A stretch of 64,000 bases of DNA from Simonsiella sp051414845 (lineage in GTDB: Bacteria > Pseudomonadota > Gammaproteobacteria > Burkholderiales > Neisseriaceae), in NCBI GenBank assembly GCA_051414845.1, contig CP183313.1, positions 1 through 64,000 on the forward strand, written 5' to 3'. This document shows positions 34,342-41,972 of the stretch, piece by piece (position 1 is the stretch's first letter; the number at the start of each line of letters is the position of its first letter). Position numbers and translations under genes: made by a program. Under the pieces are notes generated by a model. The model was not told the DNA's origin and did not search any database. It worked only from the letters and a program-made list of their open reading frames with translations.

Positions 34342-34428
34342 TTTCAGGCTGCCTGAAAACGATAAATCTACACCTTGATTGGGTAAAGCAGGTATAATCC
34401 GCTCATTTTTCTGAGAGATAACAAGCAA

Positions 34429-34827
34429 ATGATGACCGAACAAGAATTGTTTAATTTACAAAAAATGGTGGACACCGCCGTAAACGCTTTGGAAGATGTG
34501 AAAGCCAAAGACATTATCGTGTTGGATACCATCAGCAAAACTTCGCTGTTTGCACGCATGATTATTGCTAGCGGCGATTCGACACGCCAAGTGAAGGCGT
34601 TGGCGAATAATGTAGCAGTGGACTTGAAAGAAGCAGGTTTTACGATTTTGAGTAGCGAAGGGCAAGACACGGGAGAATGGGCTTTGGTGGATGCGGATGA
34701 TTTGGTGGTACATGTGATGTTGCCAGCTGTGCGCGATTTTTATGATATTGAAGCTTTGTGGGGCGGCGAGAAACCGTCTTTCCATGCGGGCGCAGCGAAG
34801 CCTTGGCATGCGGCGGATAATAATTGA
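34429..34827 (+). CDS. rsfS: Ribosome silencing factor RsfS
   Basis: RsfS binds ribosomal protein L14 and blocks subunit joining during starvation. The 132-residue product has the family sequence AVNALEDVKAKDIIVLD, ISKTSLFARMIIASGDSTRQ, EGQDTGEWALVDADDLVVHV and the C-terminal RDFYDIEALWG. Two ATG codons in a row at the start leave a one-residue doubt. A TATAAT-type box at 34393-34398 lies about 30 bases upstream. nadD and rlmH, the frequent neighbours, are not beside it. Confidence 0.95.
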   Translation: MMTEQELFNLQKMVDTAVNALEDVKAKDIIVLDTISKTSLFARMIIASGDSTRQVKALANNVAVDLKEAGFTILSSEGQDTGEWALVDADDLVVHVMLPAVRDFYDIEALWGGEKPSFHAGAAKPWHAADNN

Positions 34828-34836
34828 TGAAATAGA

Positions 34837-34866
34837 GCAGGGTAGAGTTTCTATCCTGCTTTTTTA
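34837..34866 (+). terminator. Intrinsic terminator of rsfS
   Basis: GCAGGGTAG pairs with CTATCCTGC (one G-T pair) around a short loop and is followed by TTTTTT. It begins 10 bases after the rsfS stop codon. Confidence 0.75.
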
Positions 34867-34884
34867 GGCTGCCTGAAAGCCAAT

Positions 34885-34918
34885 AAAAAGGGATTAACCG
34901 TTGGGTTAATCCCTTTTT
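34885..34918. terminator. Bidirectional terminator between rsfS and pyk
   Basis: AAAAAGGGATTAACC and GGTTAATCCCTTTTT are perfect 15-base arms around a four-base loop. It lies 13 bases from the pyk stop codon and mainly serves pyk on the minus strand. Confidence 0.85.
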
Positions 34919-34930
34919 GCTTGCTGTTGC

Positions 34931-36397
34931 TTAGCGTGTAATCATCACTTGCAAGGTATTGGTTGAGCCTGTTTCGCGCATTTTTGAGCCGCTGGTAATG
35001 ATGTAGCGGTCGCCGCTTTGCAGGATATGGCGTTCTACCAATAAGTTTTCTACTTCTTCTAAGGCTTTGTCGTGGTCGGTGCTGGTTGCCAATTTAATCG
35101 GGCGCACGCCACGATACATTGACATTCTGCGTTGTGCTGCCACGCTTGGTGTTAAAGCAAAAATCGGAATTTGGATACCATAACGGCTCACTTGGAATGC
35201 GGTTGTACCGCTTTCGGTCAGTGCCACAATCGCGCGCGCTTCTACGTGACGCGCAATGTGTACTGCGCCGCTGGCAATGGCGTGGTCCATGCGATGCGTT
35301 TCTTCCATGGTGTCTTGTGTGCCCACCAAAGAATCTTGCTCTTTTTCCGCTGCCGCGCAAATAATCGCCATTTGGCGCACGGTTTCAAATGGGTATTTGC
35401 CCACTGCTGTTTCTGCTGAACACATCACCGCGTCTGTGCCATCCAATACCGCGTTTGCTACGTCGCTCACTTCGGCGCGCGTTGGTACTGGGTTTTCAAT
35501 CATGCTTTCCATCATTTGCGTGGCGGTAATGCTGAAACGACGCAACTCGCGTGCGCGATGGATCATGCGTTTTTGCAAGGCAGGCACAGCCGCGTTGCCC
35601 ACTTCCACCGCCAAATCGCCACGCGCCACCATAATGCCGTCCGACGCTTTGATGATGGCGTCCAAATTTTCAATCGCTTCAATGCGTTCAATTTTTGCCA
35701 CCAAACCTGGTTGGATTTTTTGACCTGTTTTTTCGCATTCTTCGGCAACGGCACGACGCGCAATTTGCATGTCTTCCGCGTTTTTCACGAAGCTGACTGC
35801 CAAGTAATCGCAGCCAATTTTGACCGCCGTTTTCAAATCGCGGAAATCTTTTTCAGTAAATGCGCCAGCCGATAAGCCGCCGCCTTGTTTGTTGATGCCT
35901 TTGTTGCTTTTGAGTGTGTGACCATTATTTGCTACAGTCAAAATTTCGCTGCCTGAAACACTTTTCACGGTAACCGTCAGCAAACCATCATCCAGCAACA
36001 ATACATCGCCCGCTTTCACATCGTTTGGCAACTCGCGATAATCCAAGCCCACGCGTTCGCGGTTGCCTTCGCCTTCTAATGCCGCGTCAAACAACAACTC
36101 TTCGCCTTCTTCCACGCGAATGCTGCCGCCAGCTAATTTAGACACGCGAATTTTCGGGCCTTGCAAATCCGCCATAATGGCAATTTCCAAACCAGCTTGC
36201 GCTGCGGCTTCGCGCACGATACGCGCGTTTTCTTCATGAAATTCTGGTGTGCCGTGGCTGAAATTAAAGCGCACCACATTCAATGCGCCAATTGAAATCA
36301 TATCGCGCAACAATTCTACATTGTTGCTACCAGGTCCTAGCGTTGCCACGATTTTGGTGTTGTGGCGGATACGGGTTAGATCGCGATGTGCAGACAT
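34931..36397 (-). CDS. pyk: Pyruvate kinase
   Basis: Pyruvate kinase transfers phosphate from phosphoenolpyruvate to ADP in the last step of glycolysis. The 488-residue product carries TKIVATLGPGSNN at the start, NVVRFNFSHGTPEFH, the active-site segment IMVARGDLAVEVG, and VMCSAETAVGKYPFETV. A C-terminal regulatory domain is present. The sequence looks like the PykA (type II) group. The gene is monocistronic, with a bidirectional terminator after it and a T-rich leader before it. One uptake-sequence fragment (about 35945) encodes SGSE. Confidence 0.97.
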   Translation of the reverse strand: MSAHRDLTRIRHNTKIVATLGPGSNNVELLRDMISIGALNVVRFNFSHGTPEFHEENARIVREAAAQAGLEIAIMADLQGPKIRVSKLAGGSIRVEEGEELLFDAALEGEGNRERVGLDYRELPNDVKAGDVLLLDDGLLTVTVKSVSGSEILTVANNGHTLKSNKGINKQGGGLSAGAFTEKDFRDLKTAVKIGCDYLAVSFVKNAEDMQIARRAVAEECEKTGQKIQPGLVAKIERIEAIENLDAIIKASDGIMVARGDLAVEVGNAAVPALQKRMIHRARELRRFSITATQMMESMIENPVPTRAEVSDVANAVLDGTDAVMCSAETAVGKYPFETVRQMAIICAAAEKEQDSLVGTQDTMEETHRMDHAIASGAVHIARHVEARAIVALTESGTTAFQVSRYGIQIPIFALTPSVAAQRRMSMYRGVRPIKLATSTDHDKALEEVENLLVERHILQSGDRYIITSGSKMRETGSTNTLQVMITR

Positions 36398-36596
36398 TTT
36401 TAATCCTTTGTTAAACGGTTTGAAACGAAAATTTGTAAGATTATAACAAAATAAACTGTTAAAAAGCGTGAATATGGGCGTAGGATTGGATTGATTGGAA
36501 CTTTATTACAAATTTTCTGTGCTAAATCAATTTTTGGAAAACTGCCTAAAAAGGCTGCCTGAAAATTGAATGAATTCACGATAACCGCTTAAAATG

Positions 36597-36660
36597 AACA
36601 ATACTTCGTTGCCAGTTCGCTTGTATACTGCATGTACACGGCGGCTACATCTGTCCAATT
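36597..36660. repeat. Partial copy of the ~147-base inverted-repeat element
   Basis: CGTTGCCAGTTCGCTTGTAT and the following TGTACACGGCGGC resemble the middle of the element at 49479-49625 (GCGTTGCCAGCTCTCTTGC; GTATACGGCTCTCGC). Ends are missing. It lies beside the DAHP-synthase-like gene. The rest of the 36398-36666 gap contains one uptake sequence and nothing else recognised. Confidence 0.4.
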
Positions 36661-36666
36661 TTTATT

Positions 36667-37551
36667 TTAAGTGACGATAATGTCTGCGCCAGCCACTTGC
36701 GCCAGAAGCAACAGCGTCGCCTTATCCATATCGCGGTGCGCCAAATTACTGATATTTGCCAATACAGGCAAATGGCTCAATTTTTTTGCGGCGGTAATCG
36801 CGTCTACATCCAAGCGCAAATGTGCGCTGTGCAGATTCAATGCGCCCGCTTCGCCTAAAATAACTAACTGATTGCCGCGCAACACAATTTGCTCCGCCGC
36901 CACCAACCAATCGCGCACGCTGTGGTGCGTGGCTTTGCATAAAATGGTTGGCACGTTCAGGCTGCCGATTTCGTGCAACAAATGGCGGTTGGTCAGCATT
37001 TCGCCGCCCAAATACAATAAATCCGCTTGGGCATTTAAGGCTGCCTGAATGTGCTGACTATCGCGCACGCGCACAGCAACGGCGTGGTTTTGCGCGTGTT
37101 GCGCAGCGATTTGTGTGATTAAGTTTGCCGCGATTTCGTCGTCTTTGATGCTGCCTGAAAGCGCGTAGGGGTTGTCGGGTATGAAAAATGGGTCTAGTAA
37201 CACGCTTTGCGTGTTTTCAGGTAACCTTTGCTGCGCTTCATCGCTCACCAAACTCTGCATAAACACAGTATTTTCTCCGCCAAACGCAATACCGCGAATG
37301 GTAAACTGCGTATCTTCCGCCCAAGCCTCGCGGCTAATCATGCGCCAATCGTTCATAATGCGCATAGCTTTTTGCACCTGCGGCAAACGCTCAAATTCCG
37401 CCACATCAAACACGCGCTCATCGCCGACCGCGCCGATAATGACGTGTTCCGTGCCACGCGAAACGTGTTCGCTCAAACCGCGCGCGCGAATGGTGTGAAT
37501 CACTTGTTCGATCGCCGCTTCATCGGCATTCGGTTGCATGACAATAATCAT
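36667..37551 (-). CDS. DAHP-synthase-like protein lacking catalytic motifs
   Basis: This 294-residue protein has the two-domain plan of the beta-type (Thermotoga/Bacillus-like) DAHP synthases. An N-terminal ferredoxin-like domain (MIIVMQPNADEAAIEQVIHT, VIIGAVGDERVFDV, WRMISREAW) is followed by a barrel-like part. The catalytic motifs are gone. The position of AGPCSVE reads IAFGGENTVF, the KPRTSPY loop reads PFFIPDNPYAL, and the DPSHSGG metal motif reads ISNLAHRDM. It is therefore probably not an active DAHP synthase; a regulatory or altered enzymatic role is possible. The start at 37551 has AAGGA 7 bases upstream. Two uptake-sequence pieces encode RLPENT and LSGSIK. Confidence 0.7.
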   Translation of the reverse strand: MIIVMQPNADEAAIEQVIHTIRARGLSEHVSRGTEHVIIGAVGDERVFDVAEFERLPQVQKAMRIMNDWRMISREAWAEDTQFTIRGIAFGGENTVFMQSLVSDEAQQRLPENTQSVLLDPFFIPDNPYALSGSIKDDEIAANLITQIAAQHAQNHAVAVRVRDSQHIQAALNAQADLLYLGGEMLTNRHLLHEIGSLNVPTILCKATHHSVRDWLVAAEQIVLRGNQLVILGEAGALNLHSAHLRLDVDAITAAKKLSHLPVLANISNLAHRDMDKATLLLLAQVAGADIIVT

Positions 37552-37671
37552 GGTGTTGTCCTTGTGTAGGGCGTTGGCAACGCCGTAATGCTTTTTCAAT
37601 TCTGCGACTGTATTTTCAAGCAGCCATCAAACATGGTGCGCTTCAGGGTGGATAATGTACACTCTACAATT

Positions 37672-38325
37672 TCATGCTGCCTGAAATATTTTCACCGCCC
37701 AAGTCATCCCCTGCAAACTCCATTGCACTGCCCAGCCCACACCAAATGCAAACAAAATTGTGCCTACGCCAAACGTTCCGCCCAACAGCCAACCCAAAAA
37801 ACAAACTGTCGCTTCAATCATCGTGCGTATAATGCCCACGCGCCAGCCTGTTTTCAAACAAATCCCCACCATCAACCCATCGCGCGGCCCTGCACCCATA
37901 TGGCAAGTCAAATACAACGCCGCCGCCATGCCCACCATGCCAATGCCACCCAAACACAATGCTCCACGCAACAACCACGCATCCGCAGCAGGCGGTGGCA
38001 CAAACCGCGTAATCAAACCCAATACCGCCGCAATCACCACCATATTTGCCAGTGTGCCCAAACCTGGTCGCAGCCGCAGCGGAATCCACAACAACATCAC
38101 GCCTACGCTGATGATAAATGTAGTTACACCCACATTCAGCCCCGTTTGCTGCGCCAAACCCTGCGCCAATACCACCCAAGGCGCCGCACCCAAATTGCCC
38201 AATACCAACATCGCCTCGCCCACGCCAAGCAAAGCCAGTCCAAACAACAACACTGCCAACGCTTTAGGCTGCATCGCCCACAATCCACGCGCCTGCCACG
38301 GCATTTGAGGTAAAACTCGGCTCAT
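37672..38325 (-). CDS. YczE/YitT-type integral membrane protein
   Basis: This is an inner-membrane protein of 217 residues with about five to six helices, resembling the YczE/YyaS family. The family pattern LGVGEAMLVLGNLGAAPWVV and MGAGPRDGLMVGIC is visible. Such proteins are uncharacterised putative permeases. The last residues IFQAA and the stop come from a partial uptake sequence. The gene stands alone; it is upstream of and co-directional with the DAHP-synthase-like gene across a 120-base gap. Confidence 0.75.
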   Translation of the reverse strand: MSRVLPQMPWQARGLWAMQPKALAVLLFGLALLGVGEAMLVLGNLGAAPWVVLAQGLAQQTGLNVGVTTFIISVGVMLLWIPLRLRPGLGTLANMVVIAAVLGLITRFVPPPAADAWLLRGALCLGGIGMVGMAAALYLTCHMGAGPRDGLMVGICLKTGWRVGIIRTMIEATVCFLGWLLGGTFGVGTILFAFGVGWAVQWSLQGMTWAVKIFQAA

Positions 38326-38424
38326 GTTTTGAGTCCTTCGTTTATTAGGTTTCAGGCTGCCTGAAAATCCTAAAGCAATCTACTCTAAGCATTTTCAGAC
38401 AGCCTGAAAGTTTACTGCATATTG

Positions 38425-39375
38425 TTAAAACAATGCTTCTACGCGGAATAAACCACCCACACGATGATTGCGGTCTTCCTTGCGATTATTAAAATAATTC
38501 AACTCGGTTTGGATAAACAGCCAATCGCGCCAAACAGGCTGACGCCAGCCGACAAATGGACCATAAGTATTGATTTCTGCCTTCTTATTATCAATATCGC
38601 CGCCGACAAATACACCGTAGTTTAAGCGTTTATTGCCTTCAAAATGATGTTGCTTATACGCGCTGTCGCCCCAAGTCCAGCCTTCCTCGTCTCCATCATG
38701 TGCATAATCTGCCCATAATTCATTGGTTATAAAACCTTTTTCATCAGGTTCGTATTTCAATTCATATAATGAACGCGCATAATGTTCGCTTTTCACGCCA
38801 TAACGATAAAGCTGCTCAAAGCGGCTGCGTAAAGCAGGCGAATGCTGCCAAGTTTTGCCCACTTTCAAGCGGCCATACAAATCCGAGCCAGAACGAATAC
38901 CGATATCCGCATCGCCTTCAATGCCTAAATTTTCGCTAATTTCAGACCAACGCAATGCCAAAGATGAGTTTTCATCGCGACTACGGTCACGTTCAAAACG
39001 CTTACCATTGGGGGCGTGGCGAGTTTTGCCATTGTCCACATGGTTGCTGTTGTCCAACTCATCATCTACCGAATCATCACCAAACACCACGCTCAATTTA
39101 CGCTCTAAAACAGGCAAGCGCACACGACCACGCACGCGAGGTTTAAAAGTTGCCCCCTCATCCGCGTCCCAATGTGTATCCAACAAAAGGCGCAAATTTG
39201 CGCTAGCAGGACGTTTTGGGTCTGGTTCTCCAAACCAACCATCAATACGATTTGCCGTTTTATTCAAAGTTTCGCCCACTTGTTCATGAGCCTCGTCCAC
39301 CCATGTATCCTGTTTCGGCTTATCCGCCATTGCCGTTAGCGGTAAAAGCAGCAAACACATTGCCAATTTTTTCAT
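38425..39375 (-). CDS. Putative outer-membrane beta-barrel protein
   Basis: No named family was recognised. The 316-residue product has a signal peptide (MKKLAMCLLLLPLTAMA) and many amphipathic, aromatic-ended stretches (ANLRLLLDTHWDAD, GRLKVGKTWQHSP, LFIQTELNYFNNR). It terminates in VEALF, with the terminal phenylalanine used for barrel assembly. A periplasmic, lysine- and aspartate-rich N-terminal segment precedes the barrel. The start at 39375 is set by the signal peptide; the frame is open further upstream. It may be a small barrel or adhesin-like protein. It is flanked by uptake sequences and stands alone. Confidence 0.65.
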   Translation of the reverse strand: MKKLAMCLLLLPLTAMADKPKQDTWVDEAHEQVGETLNKTANRIDGWFGEPDPKRPASANLRLLLDTHWDADEGATFKPRVRGRVRLPVLERKLSVVFGDDSVDDELDNSNHVDNGKTRHAPNGKRFERDRSRDENSSLALRWSEISENLGIEGDADIGIRSGSDLYGRLKVGKTWQHSPALRSRFEQLYRYGVKSEHYARSLYELKYEPDEKGFITNELWADYAHDGDEEGWTWGDSAYKQHHFEGNKRLNYGVFVGGDIDNKKAEINTYGPFVGWRQPVWRDWLFIQTELNYFNNRKEDRNHRVGGLFRVEALF

Positions 39376-39588
39376 TGCAGCGCCTCTATTTCTATTAAAA
39401 GTATTTAAAAATAAATGGTTAGTTAAAAACATTTAACCAATGCACAAAACATTCTTTCAGGCTGCCTGAAAATCAAGCACCACGTGCGCATTTTACGCTT
39501 AATCCAGTGTGTGTGGCATTTAATATCCGTGTTGCGAATGTAAAAAGTCCAACCAACTCAATCGCCTGATTTTCAAGCAGCCTGAACA

Positions 39589-39831
39589 TCAATCGCTCAC
39601 TTTAATCAAAAAATTCCACAAACCATTGAGCCACCAAAACACCAAACCCAGCCCAAAAATGGCTTGCACCAACACCGTTAGCGCAAATTGAAGCGGTTGC
39701 CGTTTGAGTGAATATTTTGCCATCGGCGTAGTGGCAACGCCTGTTTTGAACGCGCCCGCCAATGCCAAAGTCAGTCCATACACCCACCAAAACCACAAAA
39801 TTGAAATCAGTAAAAATAGGATAATTCGCAT
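39589..39831 (-). CDS. Small hypothetical membrane protein
   Basis: The 80-residue product begins MRIILFLLISILWFWWVYGL and has two hydrophobic helices separated by a short basic loop (YSLKRQPLQ). The start at 39831 follows AAGGA with about 9 bases spacing; a longer frame upstream overlaps an uptake sequence and the decayed gene at 39846-40237. The function is unknown. It probably belonged to a two-gene unit with that decayed gene. Confidence 0.6.
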   Translation of the reverse strand: MRIILFLLISILWFWWVYGLTLALAGAFKTGVATTPMAKYSLKRQPLQFALTVLVQAIFGLGLVFWWLNGLWNFLIKVSD

Positions 39832-39845
39832 AGGATTCAATCCTT

Positions 39846-40237
39846 TCAGGCAGCCTGAATATTTTTCGGTGGCAAAAATATTTGAAATACAACAAACGCA
39901 TAAATCGTCATTGCGATGGGATAAACCATCAGCATGAAACCATATGCAAAACCGTCTTTTTCGCCCGAAAAAATAATCTAAAACAAACCATAACCACATG
40001 TAATGCCCAACGCCAGCAATGGATAACGCCATTGCATATGCTTGAATTTAAACACAAAACACGCTGTCGCCAATATCAACATCGACAATGTGGTTGCCCA
40101 AAATGCACCAAATTGGAGTTACCAACATCCCTGCCAAAATGGTTGGTACAACATAATATTTGTACCCAAAAATTGGCTATGGTATGTATTAATGAAGAAA
40201 ATCTAAACAAAACAATAACATAAGGATATTTTTCCAT
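39846..40237 (-). pseudogene. Decayed small membrane protein gene
   Basis: Reading the minus strand from ATG at 40237 gives MEKYPYVIVLFRF, then after a frameshift YYVVPTILAGMLVTPIWCI, then after another AFWATTLSMLILATACFVF and YPLLALGITCGYGLF. An in-frame TAG follows, and then DGFAYGFMLMVYPIAMTIYA to a final KNIQAA whose stop is an uptake sequence. Four hydrophobic helices are recognisable, so it was a small membrane protein, now broken in at least three places. AAGGA precedes the ATG. No family was recognised. Confidence 0.6.
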
Positions 40238-40264
40238 CACATATTCCTTTCAGGCTGCCTGAAA

Positions 40265-40288
40265 GTCGGGGTCGAGACCCCGACCTAC
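40265..40288. repeat. Small palindrome beside trpE
   Basis: GTCGGGGTC and GACCCCGAC form a nearly perfect hairpin ending in CCTAC. It looks like one arm unit of the GTAGG...CCTAC family (12509, 25684, 41820, 51398). It directly abuts the trpE stop codon and an uptake sequence. Confidence 0.5.
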
Positions 40289-40289
40289 G

Positions 40290-41765
40290 TCAAATGTCCA
40301 ACCCTTCCTGCACCATTTGCGCTGCGCGTAACACCGCCCGCGCTTTGTTTTGCGTTTCCTGCCACTCGCTTTCTTCCACACTGTCCGCCACAATGCCTGC
40401 ACCACTTTTCACATACAAAACATTGTCTTGTACAATCGCCGTGCGAATCGCAATCGCCAAATCCATATCATTATTAAAGCCCCACACGCCCACCGCGCCG
40501 CCGAAAATATTGCGTTTTTCCGTTTCCAGCTCTTCAATGATTTCCAAGGCGCGCACTTTGGGCGCACCCGACAGCGTGCCAGCAGGGAACGTCGCCGCCA
40601 AAATATCCATATTGCTCACGCCATTTTTCAGGCTGCCTTCTACATTTGAGACGATGTGCATCACATGTGAATATTTTTCAATCACCATCTTGTCGGTAAC
40701 TTCCACCTTGCCGATTTCGCTAATCTGTCCCACATCGTTGCGCCCCAAATCAATCAGCATGGTGTGTTCGGCGATTTCTTTCGGGTCGTTCAACAAATCT
40801 TGTGCATTTTCAGCGTCTTGCTCAATCGTTGCGCCGCGCAAACGCGTGCCAGCAATCGGGCGCACCACCACTTTTTCGCGTTCGCGGCGCACCAAAATTT
40901 CAGGCGATGAACCGACAATGTGAAAATCGCCAAAATCATAATAAAACAAATACGGCGAAGGATTCAGCGTCCGCAAAGCGCGATACAAATGCAAGGGATT
41001 GTCTTTAAACGGCAATTTAATCCCTTGTGCGGGAACAACCTGCATACAATCACCCGCCAAAATATATTCACGCACACGGCGCACATACGATTTAAATTCT
41101 TCTTCGCCCGTGCTATGTTCAGGCTGCGTGATTTCGCTACCCAGCGACAAGGGAATTGCCACGCTTTGGCGCAATTTTTCGCGCAACGCTGCCAGTTTTT
41201 CTTGTGCCAACTCATAGCCTTGCGGATTGGCTGGGTCGGCATAAACAATCAGGTAAATTTTGCCCGACAAATTGTCAATCACCGCCAATTCTTGCGATAA
41301 CATCAGCAAAATATCAGGCGTATTCAAAGGGTTATTTTTGGGCGGATTGTTGAGACGATGTTTGATGTGTTCAAAATAATAAATCGTTTCATAGCCAAAA
41401 TAGCCAACCAAACCGCCTGTAAAACGCGGCAATTTGGGGATTTCGGGCGTTTTGAATTGCGCGTGATATTGCTCAATGAATGGCAACGGATTGCCTTCAT
41501 GCACTTGTATAAGTTGATGATTTTCATACACTTCGGTCGTATTGCCTGACACTTTCAAATAAGTGTGGCACGGCAAACCGATAAACGAATACCGCCCAAA
41601 TCGCTCGCCGCCGACCACCGATTCCAGCAAATAGCTAAATGGTTGATTCGCCAGTTTTAAATACAGCGACAGGGGCGTGTCCAAATCTGCCAGCAGTTCT
41701 TGTACGAGCGGAATGCGGTTGTAGCCTTGCCCAGCTAATTCTAGATATTCTTGTTTGGTAATCAT
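40290..41765 (-). CDS. trpE: Anthranilate synthase component I
   Basis: TrpE converts chorismate to anthranilate with ammonia supplied by TrpG, the first committed tryptophan step. The 491-residue product has the N-terminal regulatory region including LLESVVGGERFGRYSFIG (the tryptophan-sensing LLES motif). It also has the chorismate-binding signatures GSSPEILVRRE, RPIAGTRLRG, the TFPAGTLSGAPKVRALEII segment and YVKSGAGIVADSV. It is isolated; trpG, trpD and trpC are not near. An uptake-sequence half lies inside (about 40627). A palindromic repeat and an uptake sequence lie upstream. Confidence 0.97.
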   Translation of the reverse strand: MITKQEYLELAGQGYNRIPLVQELLADLDTPLSLYLKLANQPFSYLLESVVGGERFGRYSFIGLPCHTYLKVSGNTTEVYENHQLIQVHEGNPLPFIEQYHAQFKTPEIPKLPRFTGGLVGYFGYETIYYFEHIKHRLNNPPKNNPLNTPDILLMLSQELAVIDNLSGKIYLIVYADPANPQGYELAQEKLAALREKLRQSVAIPLSLGSEITQPEHSTGEEEFKSYVRRVREYILAGDCMQVVPAQGIKLPFKDNPLHLYRALRTLNPSPYLFYYDFGDFHIVGSSPEILVRREREKVVVRPIAGTRLRGATIEQDAENAQDLLNDPKEIAEHTMLIDLGRNDVGQISEIGKVEVTDKMVIEKYSHVMHIVSNVEGSLKNGVSNMDILAATFPAGTLSGAPKVRALEIIEELETEKRNIFGGAVGVWGFNNDMDLAIAIRTAIVQDNVLYVKSGAGIVADSVEESEWQETQNKARAVLRAAQMVQEGLDI

Positions 41766-41819
41766 GGGGTTATCTTTCGTTTTTTATTTTTCAGGCTGCC
41801 TGAAAATAATGTTTCGCTC

Positions 41820-41892
41820 GTAGGGTGTGCGGTACGCACGCACGCGTTTTTTGATTAACTAGCGCGTGCGTGGCTTATGCCACACACCCTAC
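41820..41892. repeat. GTAGG...CCTAC palindromic element, GTGTG variant
   Basis: GTAGGGTGTG and CACACCCTAC are the outer arms, with inner GCACGC/GCGTGC complementarity. Arm bases differ from the copies at 12509 and 25684 but remain self-complementary. It is in the trpE upstream gap next to an uptake sequence. Confidence 0.65.
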
Positions 41893-41972
41893 ACTCAAAT
41901 TATCATGCGCAGAAAGGCAGCCTGAAAACTGTAATGCGTTTGTTTGTGAATAAAGTTTAAAGCCAAAAAAAC

